Shown here: positions 55,158 through 63,844 of the stretch, piece after piece | Position numbering within the stretch: position 1 is the stretch's first letter | Layout: every line of letters starts with the position of its first letter | Origin: Candidatus Methanoperedens nitratireducens | GTDB lineage: Archaea; Halobacteriota; Methanosarcinia; Methanosarcinales; Methanoperedenaceae | Length of the DNA stretch: 64,000 nucleotides | Direction: 5' to 3' | Assembly: GCF_000685155.1 (NCBI RefSeq) | Contig: NZ_JMIY01000002.1 | Location: forward strand, 167,346-231,345 | Notes under the pieces: generated by a model | What the model was told of the DNA's origin: nothing | The model's input: the letters and a program-made list of their open reading frames with translations, nothing else | Databases searched by the model: none | Position numbers and translations under genes: made by a program

Positions 55158-56012
55158 TTGACTATTAATTCAAAGGATATGCTATTGAAAGAGCTTGAGA
55201 GTTTTATCGAGGAGGATATAGGTTACAATGATGTATCATGCAGTATAGTTCCAGATCACAGGGTACAGGCTGAAGTAGTATCAAATGAAGATGGCATAGC
55301 AGCAGGGATCTCTGAAGCAGCGCAGATCTTTGAATATTTTGATATACTGGCAACAACAGATCTTACCGAAGGCTCGGCCATAAAGAAAGATGATACCATA
55401 TTTACTCTTGATGGCGGGGCGAGGTCTATTCTCAGGGCGGAGAGACTGGCATTAAATTTCCTTGGAAGGATGAGCGGGATTGCCACACTGACACGTAGAT
55501 ACGTTGATAGGGCAAACGGCGTAAGGATTGCAGGTACAAGAAAGACCACACCCGGGTTTAGAAAGTTTGAAAAAAAAGCGGTCATAGCTGGAGGGGGAGA
55601 CCCTCACAGGTTTAATCTCTCAGATACGGTCATGATTAAGGATAACCATATCGCAGTTCTCGGGCTTGAGAGGGCAGTGAGTGCTGCAAGAGAGAGAGCA
55701 AGTTTCACCCAGAAAATTGAGGTTGAGGTTGAGGATATGGCCTCAGCTATCCATGCAGCAGAGATGGGAGCGGATATTATCATGTTCGATAATATGGCTG
55801 CAGATGAGATTGAAAAAACCATTAAAACCCTGGCTGATAGGGGCATAAGGGACGGTATCATCCTTGAAGCATCAGGCGGCATATCACTTGAGAACATAGG
55901 TGATTACGCAAGGACAGGTATTGATGTTATCTCACTTGGCGCACTCACGCATTCATCAAGATGGCTTGATATCAGCCTCAGGATTAAACAGATCCAGCGG
56001 ACTGAAAAATAA
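55158..56012 (+). CDS. nadC: Nicotinate-nucleotide pyrophosphorylase (carboxylating)
   Basis: NadC makes nicotinate mononucleotide from quinolinate and PRPP. Motifs are EEDIGYNDVSC, RAERLALNFLGRMSGIATLT, AGTRKTTPGFRKFEKKAVIAGGGDPHRFNLSD, MIKDNH, and LEASGGISLENIG. The frame opens at a TTG (55158); the first ATG (55179) would remove seven residues. Divergent from nadX. Confidence 0.96.
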   Translation: MTINSKDMLLKELESFIEEDIGYNDVSCSIVPDHRVQAEVVSNEDGIAAGISEAAQIFEYFDILATTDLTEGSAIKKDDTIFTLDGGARSILRAERLALNFLGRMSGIATLTRRYVDRANGVRIAGTRKTTPGFRKFEKKAVIAGGGDPHRFNLSDTVMIKDNHIAVLGLERAVSAARERASFTQKIEVEVEDMASAIHAAEMGADIIMFDNMAADEIEKTIKTLADRGIRDGIILEASGGISLENIGDYARTGIDVISLGALTHSSRWLDISLRIKQIQRTEK

Positions 56013-56022
56013 TCGTTTAGTA

Positions 56023-56094
56023 AGCCAAGGTCCGGATTCGAACCGGAATGGAATCGCTCTGCAGGCGATTGCGTAGCCGTTCCGCCACCTTGGC
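56023..56094 (-). tRNA. trnC: tRNA-Cys (anticodon GCA)
   Basis: On the minus strand the sequence folds as a cloverleaf. The 7-bp acceptor is GCCAAGG/CCTTGGC. The anticodon arm ATCGC-CTGCAGA-GCGAT places GCA at 34-36. The T arm is TCCGG-TTCGAAT-CCGGA. The discriminator is U73, a cysteine identity element. CCA is not encoded. The D stem has three pairs. It ends ten bases beyond the nadC stop on the other strand. cysS for this tRNA lies at 62441. Confidence 0.95.
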
Positions 56095-56106
56095 AAATCT
56101 CAGAGC

Positions 56107-56174
56107 ACGGCTACATATACATTATAGGTAATAAGATTATCGCAGGACGGATACATATACATCATAGGTAATAA
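56107..56174. repeat. 28-bp direct repeat
   Basis: ACGGCTACATATACATTATA at 56107 and ACGGATACATATACATCATA at 56147, each extended by GGTAATAA, differ at only two positions. They are 40 bases apart, centre to centre. Confidence 0.8.
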
Positions 56175-56210
56175 CCATCTAAACGACTAGAGCATAAATG
56201 AGCCACAGAG

Positions 56211-56235
56211 GCGCTGAGGTACAGAGCGCTTTTTT
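56211..56235 (+). terminator. Terminator-like hairpin
   Basis: GCGCT and AGCGC surround a nine-base loop and are followed by six T. It points along the plus strand, about 200 bases after nadC, with no other plus gene between, so it may end a longer nadC transcript or a small RNA. Confidence 0.4.
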
Positions 56236-56292
56236 GAAATATTTCTGTGTTTGGTACGAAAACTTAGACTCGGATGCGGTTCAACTGATATA

Positions 56293-56366
56293 AACAACGA
56301 ACTGGTACGAACTCGATACGAACTCGGGCTGATGAGTTCGTTTAAGTTCGTTTTGAGTTCGTTGTT
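56293..56366. repeat. Large triple-paired inverted repeat (GAACT/AGTTC)
   Basis: AACAACGAACT, ACGAACT and ACGAACTC on the left pair in order with GAGTTCGT, AGTTCGT and AGTTCGTTGTT on the right, separated by short unpaired internal loops and an apical loop of about eight bases. The total is about 26 pairs. It could form a cruciform in DNA or a strong RNA hairpin. The ACGAACT motif also occurs as tandem direct repeats within each arm. Confidence 0.85.
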
Positions 56367-56580
56367 AATCGTCTTTTCTGTCTTCCCGTCTAATTAGTGG
56401 ATGGGTTCGCTTGTTTAGTCACATTTTTAAATTCTATATATATTACTGCTACTACCTCAAAAATTAAACAGTTATATAACCCAACCCGAAGGGACGCCTA
56501 AGGCGGCGCTCTCATGATATTAATGCTGTCGGTGCTGAATTTTTCCACTATACGATGTTCATGTGACGTAGTACAGTAAA

Positions 56581-57591
56581 TCACTGAGCGATTAATCGCC
56601 CAGCTCTCCAGCCCTTAAAAATATCCTCGAGGGACAACCACTTTTTCCCTCTCGGTGTTTTTTTCGGTTTGGGTGTCTTTTCAGGAGTAGGCTCTGGAGT
56701 GGGTGTAGGAGTTGGAGTTTCGGTTATAGTCGGCTCTGGAGTCAGGGCAGGAGTCGGTTCTGTAGTCGGAGTCGGTGTAGGAGTTGGACTTGGAAGAGGG
56801 GTAGGAGTTGGTGTTGGAGTAGGTGTTGGTGTTGGAGTTAGTGTTGGTGTTGGAGTTGGTGTCATTTCTGGAGTAGGTTCTGAAGTTGGTGTTGGAGTTG
56901 GGGTTATAGTTATTGTTGGTGCAGGTGCTGGCTCAGGAATGATCTCAAGATGCTGAGCTACCAGCACTATATCAAAAATGTTTACTATTCCGTCCTGGTT
57001 CACGTCATAGGAGGGATACGGTTCTGTGGTGATCTCACCAGAGTGCTGAGTAACTATAATCAGATCCTCGATATCCATTATCCCGTCGCCGTTTAGATCG
57101 TATTTTGGATTTGATAGAACTGTAACTGTCACATTCATGACATCCAGGGGCAGCAAAACCCCACCAGGGGATACGACCTTTACATTTTCAAGGCCAACGC
57201 TGGAATCCCAGGCACCAAGTGCTGTAAAATTAGCTTTTATGAACGTTCCCTGGGACAATGTATTATAATTGCCCAGTATCATACTAATGATCTCTGGCTG
57301 ATCCAATCTGCTGTATGTATCATATTGTGAGAATAGATTGCCCTCGGTTACAGAGTTCAATCTGAGTGCCGCAGGATCATATATTAATCGTGCCTGCATA
57401 CCCGCGACCTCGCTACCTTTTGGATCTACCGATATGTTTATTTCAAAGGTCTGGCCTGCTGTAACGGTTTTATTCTCTGTGCTGATAACAATATTCTCAA
57501 TTGCTGCTCCAGTTAAGGCCTGGCTCAATACAAACAAAAAAACCGATATTGTTCCTATCCGCTTTACGTTTTTTAACATCCTTACCACCAT
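56581..57591 (-). CDS. Secreted cohesin-dockerin protein with Pro-Thr linker
   Basis: A signal peptide ([21 protein letters not shown]) precedes a cohesin domain (about residues 32-160: [41 protein letters not shown], then [15 protein letters not shown]). A dockerin module follows with two calcium-binding repeats ([38 protein letters not shown]). Next come about 85 residues of PTPTP linker and a basic end ([10 protein letters not shown], then [14 protein letters not shown]). Cohesin and dockerin normally bind each other between proteins, so self-assembly at the cell surface is possible. Proteins of this sort occur in methanogen and ANME lineages without cellulosomes. No membrane or sortase anchor is visible. 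Confidence 0.87.
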   Translation of the reverse strand: MVVRMLKNVKRIGTISVFLFVLSQALTGAAIENIVISTENKTVTAGQTFEINISVDPKGSEVAGMQARLIYDPAALRLNSVTEGNLFSQYDTYSRLDQPEIISMILGNYNTLSQGTFIKANFTALGAWDSSVGLENVKVVSPGGVLLPLDVMNVTVTVLSNPKYDLNGDGIMDIEDLIIVTQHSGEITTEPYPSYDVNQDGIVNIFDIVLVAQHLEIIPEPAPAPTITITPTPTPTSEPTPEMTPTPTPTLTPTPTPTPTPTPTPLPSPTPTPTPTTEPTPALTPEPTITETPTPTPTPEPTPEKTPKPKKTPRGKKWLSLEDIFKGWRAGRLIAQ

Positions 57592-57712
57592 AATGTTGAT
57601 ACTATTCTAATCATCATTATGGCATGGTATTTATTGCTTACTATTTGGTGATTATCAGCTCATAGATTTGCCATTTCAGTTAAAAATTGAACAATAGTGA
57701 TTTCTAATCTTC

Positions 57713-58024
57713 TCAATGTTCTTTCTCATGCTCTTCAAGGGTTTCATGCCCATGTTTTCTCTTGGTAGCTTCTCCGCCCTTGGATCCACCTGCAACTCCA
57801 CCCTTATGTCCTATTTCTGAATAAAATTCGTGACCATGGGTTTCCTTGGTAGCTTCCCCGCCCTTCTTGCCAAGTTCCCTGTAGCCTTCATGACCTAACT
57901 CCTTTTTTCTCTCTTCTCCACCTTTCTTTCCTATCTCGTGGTAGTATTCGTAGGTATAGCCTTTCTCTTTCTCTTCTTCCTTACCAGCTTTCTCCTCTTT
58001 TCTCTTCATTTCTTCTTTTGCCAT
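57713..58024 (-). CDS. KGG-repeat stress protein, short paralogue
   Basis: The 103-residue protein has the same unit as the gene at 50146: YEYYHEIGKKGGEERKKELG, GYRELGKKGGEATKETHGHEFYSEIG, then KGGEATKRKHGHETLEEHEKEH. It has fewer repeats and a shorter lysine-glutamate leader. Two copies 7 kb apart in one window suggest duplication. Likely an osmotic or desiccation protectant, by family resemblance. Confidence 0.85.
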   Translation of the reverse strand: MAKEEMKRKEEKAGKEEEKEKGYTYEYYHEIGKKGGEERKKELGHEGYRELGKKGGEATKETHGHEFYSEIGHKGGVAGGSKGGEATKRKHGHETLEEHEKEH

Positions 58025-58176
58025 ATTGTACCACTCCCTATTTTGAAGTTTACATTACCCCGATTAATACTCTATAGCTCATGCTATAATAATATTTTGG
58101 TGATCTATACTGCGAATCTAACCTTGAGAGAACCAGGTAACATATATATCCCTTATCGACATGCTCAGTCCCTGAA

Positions 58177-58959
58177 ATGGGCATCAAAGAAAGCGCGATA
58201 AGACAGTTCGGAAGACAGGCAGAAGCGTATTCAAAAGGGAATATATTTGTGGACGGGGTTCATCTCTCCGAGATCGTTAATCGAAGCGGGGCCGCAAAGA
58301 ACCATAAAGTCCTTGATATTGCCACAGGCGCAGGGTTTCTTGCTCTTGAGTTTGCAAAAAGGGCAGATGTAGTTATTGGTTCTGATCTTACGCGCAATAT
58401 GCTTCTCCATGCCTGCGAAAAGCAAAAAAATTCAGGGCACAGGAATACAGGATTTCTTCTCTCTGATGTCGAATCACTCCCTTTTCAAGATAAAACATTC
58501 GATATCGTATCCTGCAGGTTTGCGTTCCATCATTTCCCTGACCCAGAGAAGGCCTTGCTTGAGATGAAGCGCGTATGCAAGGCTTATGGCCGCATCGTGC
58601 TCGTAGATGGTGTTTCATCTGAGGATCGTAATAAGAGCCTGTTTCATAATCGTATCGAAAAAATACGAGATCCATCCCATGTCAGGATATATACATTGAG
58701 TGAAATGAAGGATATGTTCAATACTCTGGAGACGGTTATTGCTGATATAGTGCACCAGGATATACATCAGGATTTTAATGATTGGATAGAGCGGGCAGGA
58801 ACTGGTGATAAGGAAGCAAAAGTTATTGAGGAGTTGATGCAGAGTATGGAAGATGATCGTACCGGCCTGCGGGTAAAGATCGAAAATGGCAGGCTTGGAT
58901 TTACTTACGATACTGTTATTCTGATCGCAGATAAAAGAGGAAAAATTAACTTGAAGTGA
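58177..58959 (+). CDS. Class I SAM-dependent methyltransferase
   Basis: The 260-residue enzyme has the SAM-binding motif VLDIATGAGFLALEFAKRA, an acidic motif II GSDLTRNMLLHA and motif LPFQDKTFDIVSCRFAFHHFPDPEKALLEMKRV, close to UbiE/MenG and related small-molecule methyltransferases. Its substrate cannot be told; no quinone or lipid genes are next to it. It stands alone between KGG and MC1 genes. Confidence 0.88.
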   Translation: MGIKESAIRQFGRQAEAYSKGNIFVDGVHLSEIVNRSGAAKNHKVLDIATGAGFLALEFAKRADVVIGSDLTRNMLLHACEKQKNSGHRNTGFLLSDVESLPFQDKTFDIVSCRFAFHHFPDPEKALLEMKRVCKAYGRIVLVDGVSSEDRNKSLFHNRIEKIRDPSHVRIYTLSEMKDMFNTLETVIADIVHQDIHQDFNDWIERAGTGDKEAKVIEELMQSMEDDRTGLRVKIENGRLGFTYDTVILIADKRGKINLK

Positions 58960-58991
58960 TTATATTACCACTTTAGATACTAAAAACCAGG

Positions 58992-59282
58992 TTAAATCTT
59001 TTCAAGTTTCTCAATTCCAACCTTCTTTACAAAGGGCTTGTTAATTTTATCCGGCATCCATGCTGGTTTATTCTTTGGAGCCTCTATTACCTCTTTCCAG
59101 CCCTGGAATATATGCACCTTCTTGGTTCCGCGCTCTCTCAGTTTGATCTCAACTGGATTATTTTTGGTTCCCCCTATTCGATTTGCTACTTTAAGAGCAG
59201 CCTGGCGCGGCTGGCGCCCTGTAAATACACCATCCTCAGTATTATCTTTTTTCCGTAGAATAAAATTCTTGATCTCTGTCAT
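58992..59282 (-). CDS. mc1: Non-histone chromosomal protein MC1
   Basis: The 96-residue basic protein matches MC1 along its length: NFILRKKDNTEDGVFTGRQPRQAALKVANR, VEIKLRERGTKKVHIFQGWKEVIEAP and PAWMPDKINKPFVKKVGIEKLEKI. MC1 bends DNA sharply and is typical of Methanosarcinales and haloarchaea, which supports the lineage call. The ATG at 59282 is used, with GGAG about nine bases upstream; the frame continues eight codons further. Confidence 0.96.
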   Translation of the reverse strand: MTEIKNFILRKKDNTEDGVFTGRQPRQAALKVANRIGGTKNNPVEIKLRERGTKKVHIFQGWKEVIEAPKNKPAWMPDKINKPFVKKVGIEKLEKI

Positions 59283-59395
59283 ATGTATCATTTCTCCTTG
59301 TAGCATTAGATGCTACAGCACTATATATACATCCTACATTAATAAAACTTATTTACATGAAAAAATATGGAGATTGATATACTGTGCTCTCAAGC

Positions 59396-60043
59396 TTAAT
59401 TTATGCGTTCCTCTTCTGCAATATACCTTTCAAGCTCCCTGTGACTGTCTACAATCGCATCTGCTTCCTTCAGCCACTCTCTTCCAAGGTATGTTGATAT
59501 AGCGATGCACCGTAAGCCAGCGTTTTTTGCTGAGCGTATGCCAAGAGGCGCATTCTCGATGACAAGGCAGTGTTCCTTTGGTATACCAAGTTTCTCGACA
59601 GCTTTGAGATAGGGCACCGGGGATGGCTTACCTTCAGGTGTATCATCCCCGTTAATGATTACCTCGAAGGTATCGGGGAAAAAGTTATCGATTATTTCAT
59701 GTACTGTCTTTCTATTGGTTCCAGAAACGACAGCGAGCTTATATTTTGATCTCAGAGTGGCAAGCAGTTCTTTTATGCCATCAAAAGGCCTGACGTGCTC
59801 TATACGATCGAATACCTCTATTTTTTTTCGAACTAGCTCCTGTATAACATCCTCTGCTGGAGTGCGACCAAACCGTCTTAATATTATCTCCACTATCTGC
59901 CTGTGGTTTGAGCCCTCAAGCTCGTAGATGGCTTTTCTGTCTATATTGATATCGACTGTTTCAAATGCGAATATCCATGCATCTGCATGATATGGCATGG
60001 AATCAACAAGCACCCCATCCATGTCAAAAATAATAGCTCTCAT
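59396..60043 (-). CDS. HAD-superfamily phosphatase (beta-phosphoglucomutase-like)
   Basis: This 215-residue HAD hydrolase has motif I IIFDMDGVLVDSMPYHADAW, motif II LAVVSGTNRK, the motif III lysine in EGKPSPVPYLKAVEKLG and motif IV VIENAPLGIRSAKNAGL. The cap is of the small helical (C1) type, as in phosphoglycolate phosphatase and beta-phosphoglucomutase. The substrate is not deducible. It follows the CapA-like gene on the same strand by 18 bases. Confidence 0.9.
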   Translation of the reverse strand: MRAIIFDMDGVLVDSMPYHADAWIFAFETVDINIDRKAIYELEGSNHRQIVEIILRRFGRTPAEDVIQELVRKKIEVFDRIEHVRPFDGIKELLATLRSKYKLAVVSGTNRKTVHEIIDNFFPDTFEVIINGDDTPEGKPSPVPYLKAVEKLGIPKEHCLVIENAPLGIRSAKNAGLRCIAISTYLGREWLKEADAIVDSHRELERYIAEEERIN

Positions 60044-60061
60044 AATTTCCTCTTATCCATC

Positions 60062-61063
60062 TTACTGCTCTATATCTATAACTAATCTGCCATTTCTCTT
60101 TTTAACACTGGTTCCAAACTCAGCAGAGAGCATGGTTATCCTGTCGCTTATCTCCTTATGCACATCTCCCCTGGCCGTATTGACCTGGCACATTGAGATC
60201 TCAACAGGTATCATCTCAAGTCTCTTTATCCTTCCCCCGGACAGGATCACAATAAAAAGCAACTGCTGATCGTTTTTCTCCTCAGGTCCAACGTAGTAGT
60301 CATCGATGAAATCTCCGGTATCATACATAATGAGCCTCTCCCTGTATACTTCTACACCCTGGAAGATATGTGAACTGTGGCCGTGGAATATATCCACACC
60401 CATATCGATCACGGCATGTGCGAACTCCACAAAGCCGGGTGTGGGCCTGAGCCGCATATTTGGTCCCCAGTGGATTGAGAACACAACAATATCCGAAAGT
60501 GAGCGGGCCTCATCAATTGCCGCACGTACCTTCCGCATCACTTTGTCTGCAAGCGTGATTTGAATATAGTTTGTCCCGGGTGAGGTCTCAGTCGCAGCAA
60601 AGGCAGGCTCGTTATCAGTGAAAGAGACAACGCCCACCCGCATATTCCCGACCTTAAGTACTGCTGGTTCTGATGCCTCGCGCAGGTTGTGCCCCGCCCC
60701 TGCATGGGCGATCCCGGCTTCATTCAGCCTGTTGAGCATCTCAAGCATAGCCTCCTCCCCGAAATCAAGGGTATGGTTGTTGGAAAGGGATACGTAGTCT
60801 ATCCCGGCAACCTTTAGAACATCGATTGCATGTGGATCCGCCCTGAAAAAAAACACCTTGGGGGTCTTGTCCCACGGTGCCCCGTCCTTTGCTATAACAC
60901 ATTCAAGGTTTATCAGCCTAAGATCGGCTTTTTTAAAAAGTTCTAATGTATCTCCCCATACATAGTATGGTCCCATATGTCGTATCATTTCGTTCACGAG
61001 CCGTCCCAGCATCACATCCCCTGTGAAGGCAAGAGCTATCTCCCCCTCTCCAGCAGTACTCAT
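60062..61063 (-). CDS. CapA-family protein (poly-gamma-glutamate synthesis-like metallophosphatase)
   Basis: The 333 residues contain the calcineurin-like CapA fold: LAFTGDVMLGRLVNEMI, LSNNHTLDFGEEAMLEML, AHAGAGHNLREA, VFSIHWGPNMRLRPTPGFVEFAHAVID and FHGHSSHIFQGVEVYRERLIMYDTGDF. In bacilli CapA takes part in poly-gamma-glutamate export, but single capA genes are common and capB/capC are absent here. No signal peptide is seen. Role uncertain; phosphatase activity is the safest reading. Confidence 0.88.
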   Translation of the reverse strand: MSTAGEGEIALAFTGDVMLGRLVNEMIRHMGPYYVWGDTLELFKKADLRLINLECVIAKDGAPWDKTPKVFFFRADPHAIDVLKVAGIDYVSLSNNHTLDFGEEAMLEMLNRLNEAGIAHAGAGHNLREASEPAVLKVGNMRVGVVSFTDNEPAFAATETSPGTNYIQITLADKVMRKVRAAIDEARSLSDIVVFSIHWGPNMRLRPTPGFVEFAHAVIDMGVDIFHGHSSHIFQGVEVYRERLIMYDTGDFIDDYYVGPEEKNDQQLLFIVILSGGRIKRLEMIPVEISMCQVNTARGDVHKEISDRITMLSAEFGTSVKKRNGRLVIDIEQ

Positions 61064-61210
61064 AGTAGTAAGATGGATGCAGTTCTTATATATATCTCAC
61101 CATAGTCAGGAAGATTCTACAATCCATAAGCAATAAACTTTTATCATTTTAAATTAATACCACTATGAGAAGCAGCCCATGAATTTTAATGAGATAAAGA
61201 GGGTTAGTTC

Positions 61211-61951
61211 ATGAATCAAACAGAATTGACTGATAGAGATCTTGAGGGATACCTTACAGCACGAAGCTTTGCCAAGTCGCTGGGTAAAGAGATCGTAAAT
61301 AATATCAAAGTCGGAATGACAGAGAGGGATGTGGAGGATGTCGCCTCTGAGGTCTTCCATACCAACGGTGTGAAGCAGCACTGGCATATGCCCATCATCG
61401 GTGTAGGTGAAGGAAGCACCAAGTTGAGAAACATATATGCTCTGGCATCAAGCTATCTGACCAGAGATACGCGTGTACTGCAGGAGAATGATATCATCCT
61501 GATAGATATCGCTCCGATGTATAATGATTATCCATCTGATTACACCATAAATCACGTCGTGGGCCATAACCCCGATCTTGAGGCACTGGCTGCCTATGCG
61601 CATGATGTCTCGTATCAGATTGTCAATTACGTGGACCAGGATATGGTTGTAGCAGATGTGTTCCACTGGACAGAGGAGCTTATAAAGGCAAACTCTGATT
61701 ATACGCTGGTATATCCTACGCTGATCTCTATGGGACACCGATTATGCAGGGTACCTGCCTTCTGGCAAAACTTCCCAGAACCAGGGCTTACATATTTACT
61801 TCTAAAAGTAAGATGGCCGTTCATAACATCAAGCAATCGAACGCTGATGAGTGGGCTCTGGGTTATCGAACCCTATCTGATGCACAAAGAGCGGGCTGCT
61901 AAATTCGAGGCTCTTGTGTTCGTGGGAGAAGAACCTGTGGTTCTGGATTGA
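61211..61951 (+). CDS. M24-family metallopeptidase (Xaa-Pro aminopeptidase-like)
   Basis: The 246-residue protein is a pita-bread fold peptidase without the usual N-terminal domain. The metal ligands are in order: Asp in LIDIAPM, Asp in PSDYTINHVVG, His in SMGHRLCRVP, Glu in VIEPYLM and Glu in KFEALVFV. These belong to the class that includes prolidase and aminopeptidase P. The start at 61211 gives all of them. The gene is alone and divergent from capA. Confidence 0.85.
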   Translation: MNQTELTDRDLEGYLTARSFAKSLGKEIVNNIKVGMTERDVEDVASEVFHTNGVKQHWHMPIIGVGEGSTKLRNIYALASSYLTRDTRVLQENDIILIDIAPMYNDYPSDYTINHVVGHNPDLEALAAYAHDVSYQIVNYVDQDMVVADVFHWTEELIKANSDYTLVYPTLISMGHRLCRVPAFWQNFPEPGLTYLLLKVRWPFITSSNRTLMSGLWVIEPYLMHKERAAKFEALVFVGEEPVVLD

Positions 61952-62024
61952 TTTATCCATAATAATATCGTTTGCGACAGCTATTTAATAATAGACAGCT
62001 TAACTTATTCAGGGGGTAAAAGCT

Positions 62025-62438
62025 TTGATAAGGAAAGGCAAATACAGATTCATAGAGGAAATAATGACTAAAAATATAGTAACAGTCGCATCAACGCTCT
62101 CAGTCAGGGAAATCTCAAGAATCATGGCACGGGAAGAGCTAACCGGACTTGCTGTATTCGATCCAGGGCGCGGAATACTTGGAATAGTCACTGAGTGCGA
62201 TGTGCTGCGCCGCTTCGGGGAGAGGAACTGGGAACTTCTGACAGCAGAGGAGATAATGACCCCGAACGTGGAGGCTGTCAGGCCAGAGACAACCCTTGAG
62301 CAGGCAGCGGAAGTGATGCAGAAAAGGAACATACACAGGCTGCTGGTACTGGGAAGAAACTTAAGTGAACCCGAGATGCCGATTGGAATAATCAACGCAA
62401 GCGATATTGTCTGGGAGATTGGCAGGGATAGTTATTAA
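62025..62438 (+). CDS. CBS-domain protein
   Basis: This 137-residue protein consists of a single CBS pair: IMTKNIVTVASTLSVREISRIMAREELTGLAVFD, GIVTECDVLRRFGER, IMTPNVEAVRPETTLEQAAEVMQKRNIHRLLVL. CBS pairs usually bind AMP or ATP. It starts at a TTG with GGGGG eight bases upstream and lies three bases before cysS, so the two are probably co-transcribed. A regulatory role is likely but the partner is unknown. Confidence 0.92.
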   Translation: MIRKGKYRFIEEIMTKNIVTVASTLSVREISRIMAREELTGLAVFDPGRGILGIVTECDVLRRFGERNWELLTAEEIMTPNVEAVRPETTLEQAAEVMQKRNIHRLLVLGRNLSEPEMPIGIINASDIVWEIGRDSY

Positions 62439-62440
62439 AA

Positions 62441-63835
62441 ATGGTCGTAAAATTCTATAACACGCTATCTGGAGAAAAGGAAGTTTTTGTTCCGCTGAAT
62501 GATAAATTTGTGGGCATGTATTCCTGCGGTCCCACTGTCTATGATTTTGCCCATATTGGTAATTTTCGCGCATACGTTTTTGCGGATCTGCTCAGGCGTT
62601 ATCTTGAATTCAGGGGCTACAGGGTCAGGCAGATAATGAATATCACAGATCTTGATGATAAGACGATCCGGGCCTCAGGGGAGCAGGGGGTGAGCCTTCG
62701 TGAGTATACTGACAGATATATCAAATTTTTCTTTGAGGATATTGATCTCCTCAGGATCAGGAGGGCTGATCTCTACCCCAGGGTCACAGATCATATAGAA
62801 GAGATGGCTGATATGGTCCGGGTACTGCTTGATAAAGGCTATGCTTATCGAAAAAATGGTTCTATTTATTTTAAGGTAGAGCAGTTCAGGGATTATGGGA
62901 GACTTGCCAGGCTTGACCTCTCGAAGATAAAGCCAGGCGCTACTGTTGAAGCTGATGAGTATGAGAAGGAGGATGTGCGCGACTTTGCATTATGGAAAGA
63001 GAAAAAAGAAGGAGAGCCTTTCTGGGTTGCCAGCATCGGGGAGGGAAGGCCTGGATGGCATATCGAATGCTCTGCTATATCGACTGAATACTTCGGGCCG
63101 ACCATCGATATCCATACAGGTGGAGTTGATAATATCTTTCCCCATAATCAGAATGAGCTTGCCCAGAGTGAAGCTGCGACCGGGCAAAAATTTGTAAAGT
63201 ACTGGATGCACTGCGAGCACCTGCTTGTTAATGGTAAGAAGATGTCCAAGAGCCTTGGGAATATTATTGCCCTGAGAGACCTGATTAATAAAGGATATAG
63301 GCCTGAGGCTCTCAGATACCTGTTTGTTTCCTCTCACTACAGGTCAAAGCTTAACTTTACCTGGGAGTCTATCCAGCATGCTGCAAACACACTTGATCGA
63401 TTAAACAAGTTTGTTGAGCGGGTGCGGGATTATGAATCAAATGTCAGAAAGAACGATGAGATCACTATGCTTATCAGCAGGACTGAGGAGAAGTTCGTTG
63501 ATGAGATGGATAATGACCTCAATACGCCTGGAGCATTTGCAGCCATATTCGAATTAGTCGGTAAGGTTAATCCTGCTCTGGATGAGGGGAATCTCAGCAC
63601 TGAGGATGCGAAGATGGTTTATGAGCTTATGCTCAGGTTTGATGATGTTTTAGGTATTCTGACCCCAGGAGAGAGGGAAGAGCTTTCACGGGAGATTGAA
63701 GCCCTTATCGAGGAGAGGGAGAGGGCAAGGAAGATGAAGAACTTTGCGCTGGCCGATGAGATCAGGAACCGGCTTGGAGAGATGGGTATCATACTTGAGG
63801 ATACAAGGGAAGGGGTAAGATGGAGGAGAAAATAG
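62441..63835 (+). CDS. cysS: Cysteinyl-tRNA synthetase
   Basis: CysRS charges tRNA-Cys. The 464 residues have YSCGPTVYDFAHIGNFRAYVFADLL (HIGN version of the HIGH motif), the zinc-binding segment with WHIECSAISTEYFG and HTGGVDNIFPHNQNE, and the KMSKS motif in NGKKMSKSLGN. Some methanogens lack CysRS and use SepRS/SepCysS, so a true CysRS indicates direct charging. The matching tRNA-Cys is 6 kb upstream. Confidence 0.98.
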   Translation: MVVKFYNTLSGEKEVFVPLNDKFVGMYSCGPTVYDFAHIGNFRAYVFADLLRRYLEFRGYRVRQIMNITDLDDKTIRASGEQGVSLREYTDRYIKFFFEDIDLLRIRRADLYPRVTDHIEEMADMVRVLLDKGYAYRKNGSIYFKVEQFRDYGRLARLDLSKIKPGATVEADEYEKEDVRDFALWKEKKEGEPFWVASIGEGRPGWHIECSAISTEYFGPTIDIHTGGVDNIFPHNQNELAQSEAATGQKFVKYWMHCEHLLVNGKKMSKSLGNIIALRDLINKGYRPEALRYLFVSSHYRSKLNFTWESIQHAANTLDRLNKFVERVRDYESNVRKNDEITMLISRTEEKFVDEMDNDLNTPGAFAAIFELVGKVNPALDEGNLSTEDAKMVYELMLRFDDVLGILTPGEREELSREIEALIEERERARKMKNFALADEIRNRLGEMGIILEDTREGVRWRRK

Positions 63836-63844
63836 CAGTGTATT

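Larger units (their letters stand above)
56095..56580. other. 485-base non-coding stretch rich in repeats and hairpins
   Basis: No credible gene lies between tRNA-Cys and the cohesin-dockerin gene. The stretch holds a 28-bp direct repeat (56107-56134 and 56147-56174), a terminator-like hairpin (56211-56235), a large three-part hairpin (56293-56366) and a palindrome CGCCTAAGGCG at about 56494. A small RNA or a remnant of an integrated element next to a tRNA is possible. Confidence 0.6.

Noticed and set aside
56023-56580. Integrated element using tRNA-Cys as attachment site
   Set aside because: No integrase and no repeated 3' tRNA segment were found in the window.
56669-56956. Plus-strand Gly-Val repeat reading frame
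   Set aside because: It is the antisense shadow of the PTPTP linker of the cohesin-dockerin protein, whose domains and signal peptide are clear.
60062-61063. A poly-gamma-glutamate capsule locus
   Set aside because: Only a CapA-like protein is present; capB and capC are missing and the family has other members of unknown role.
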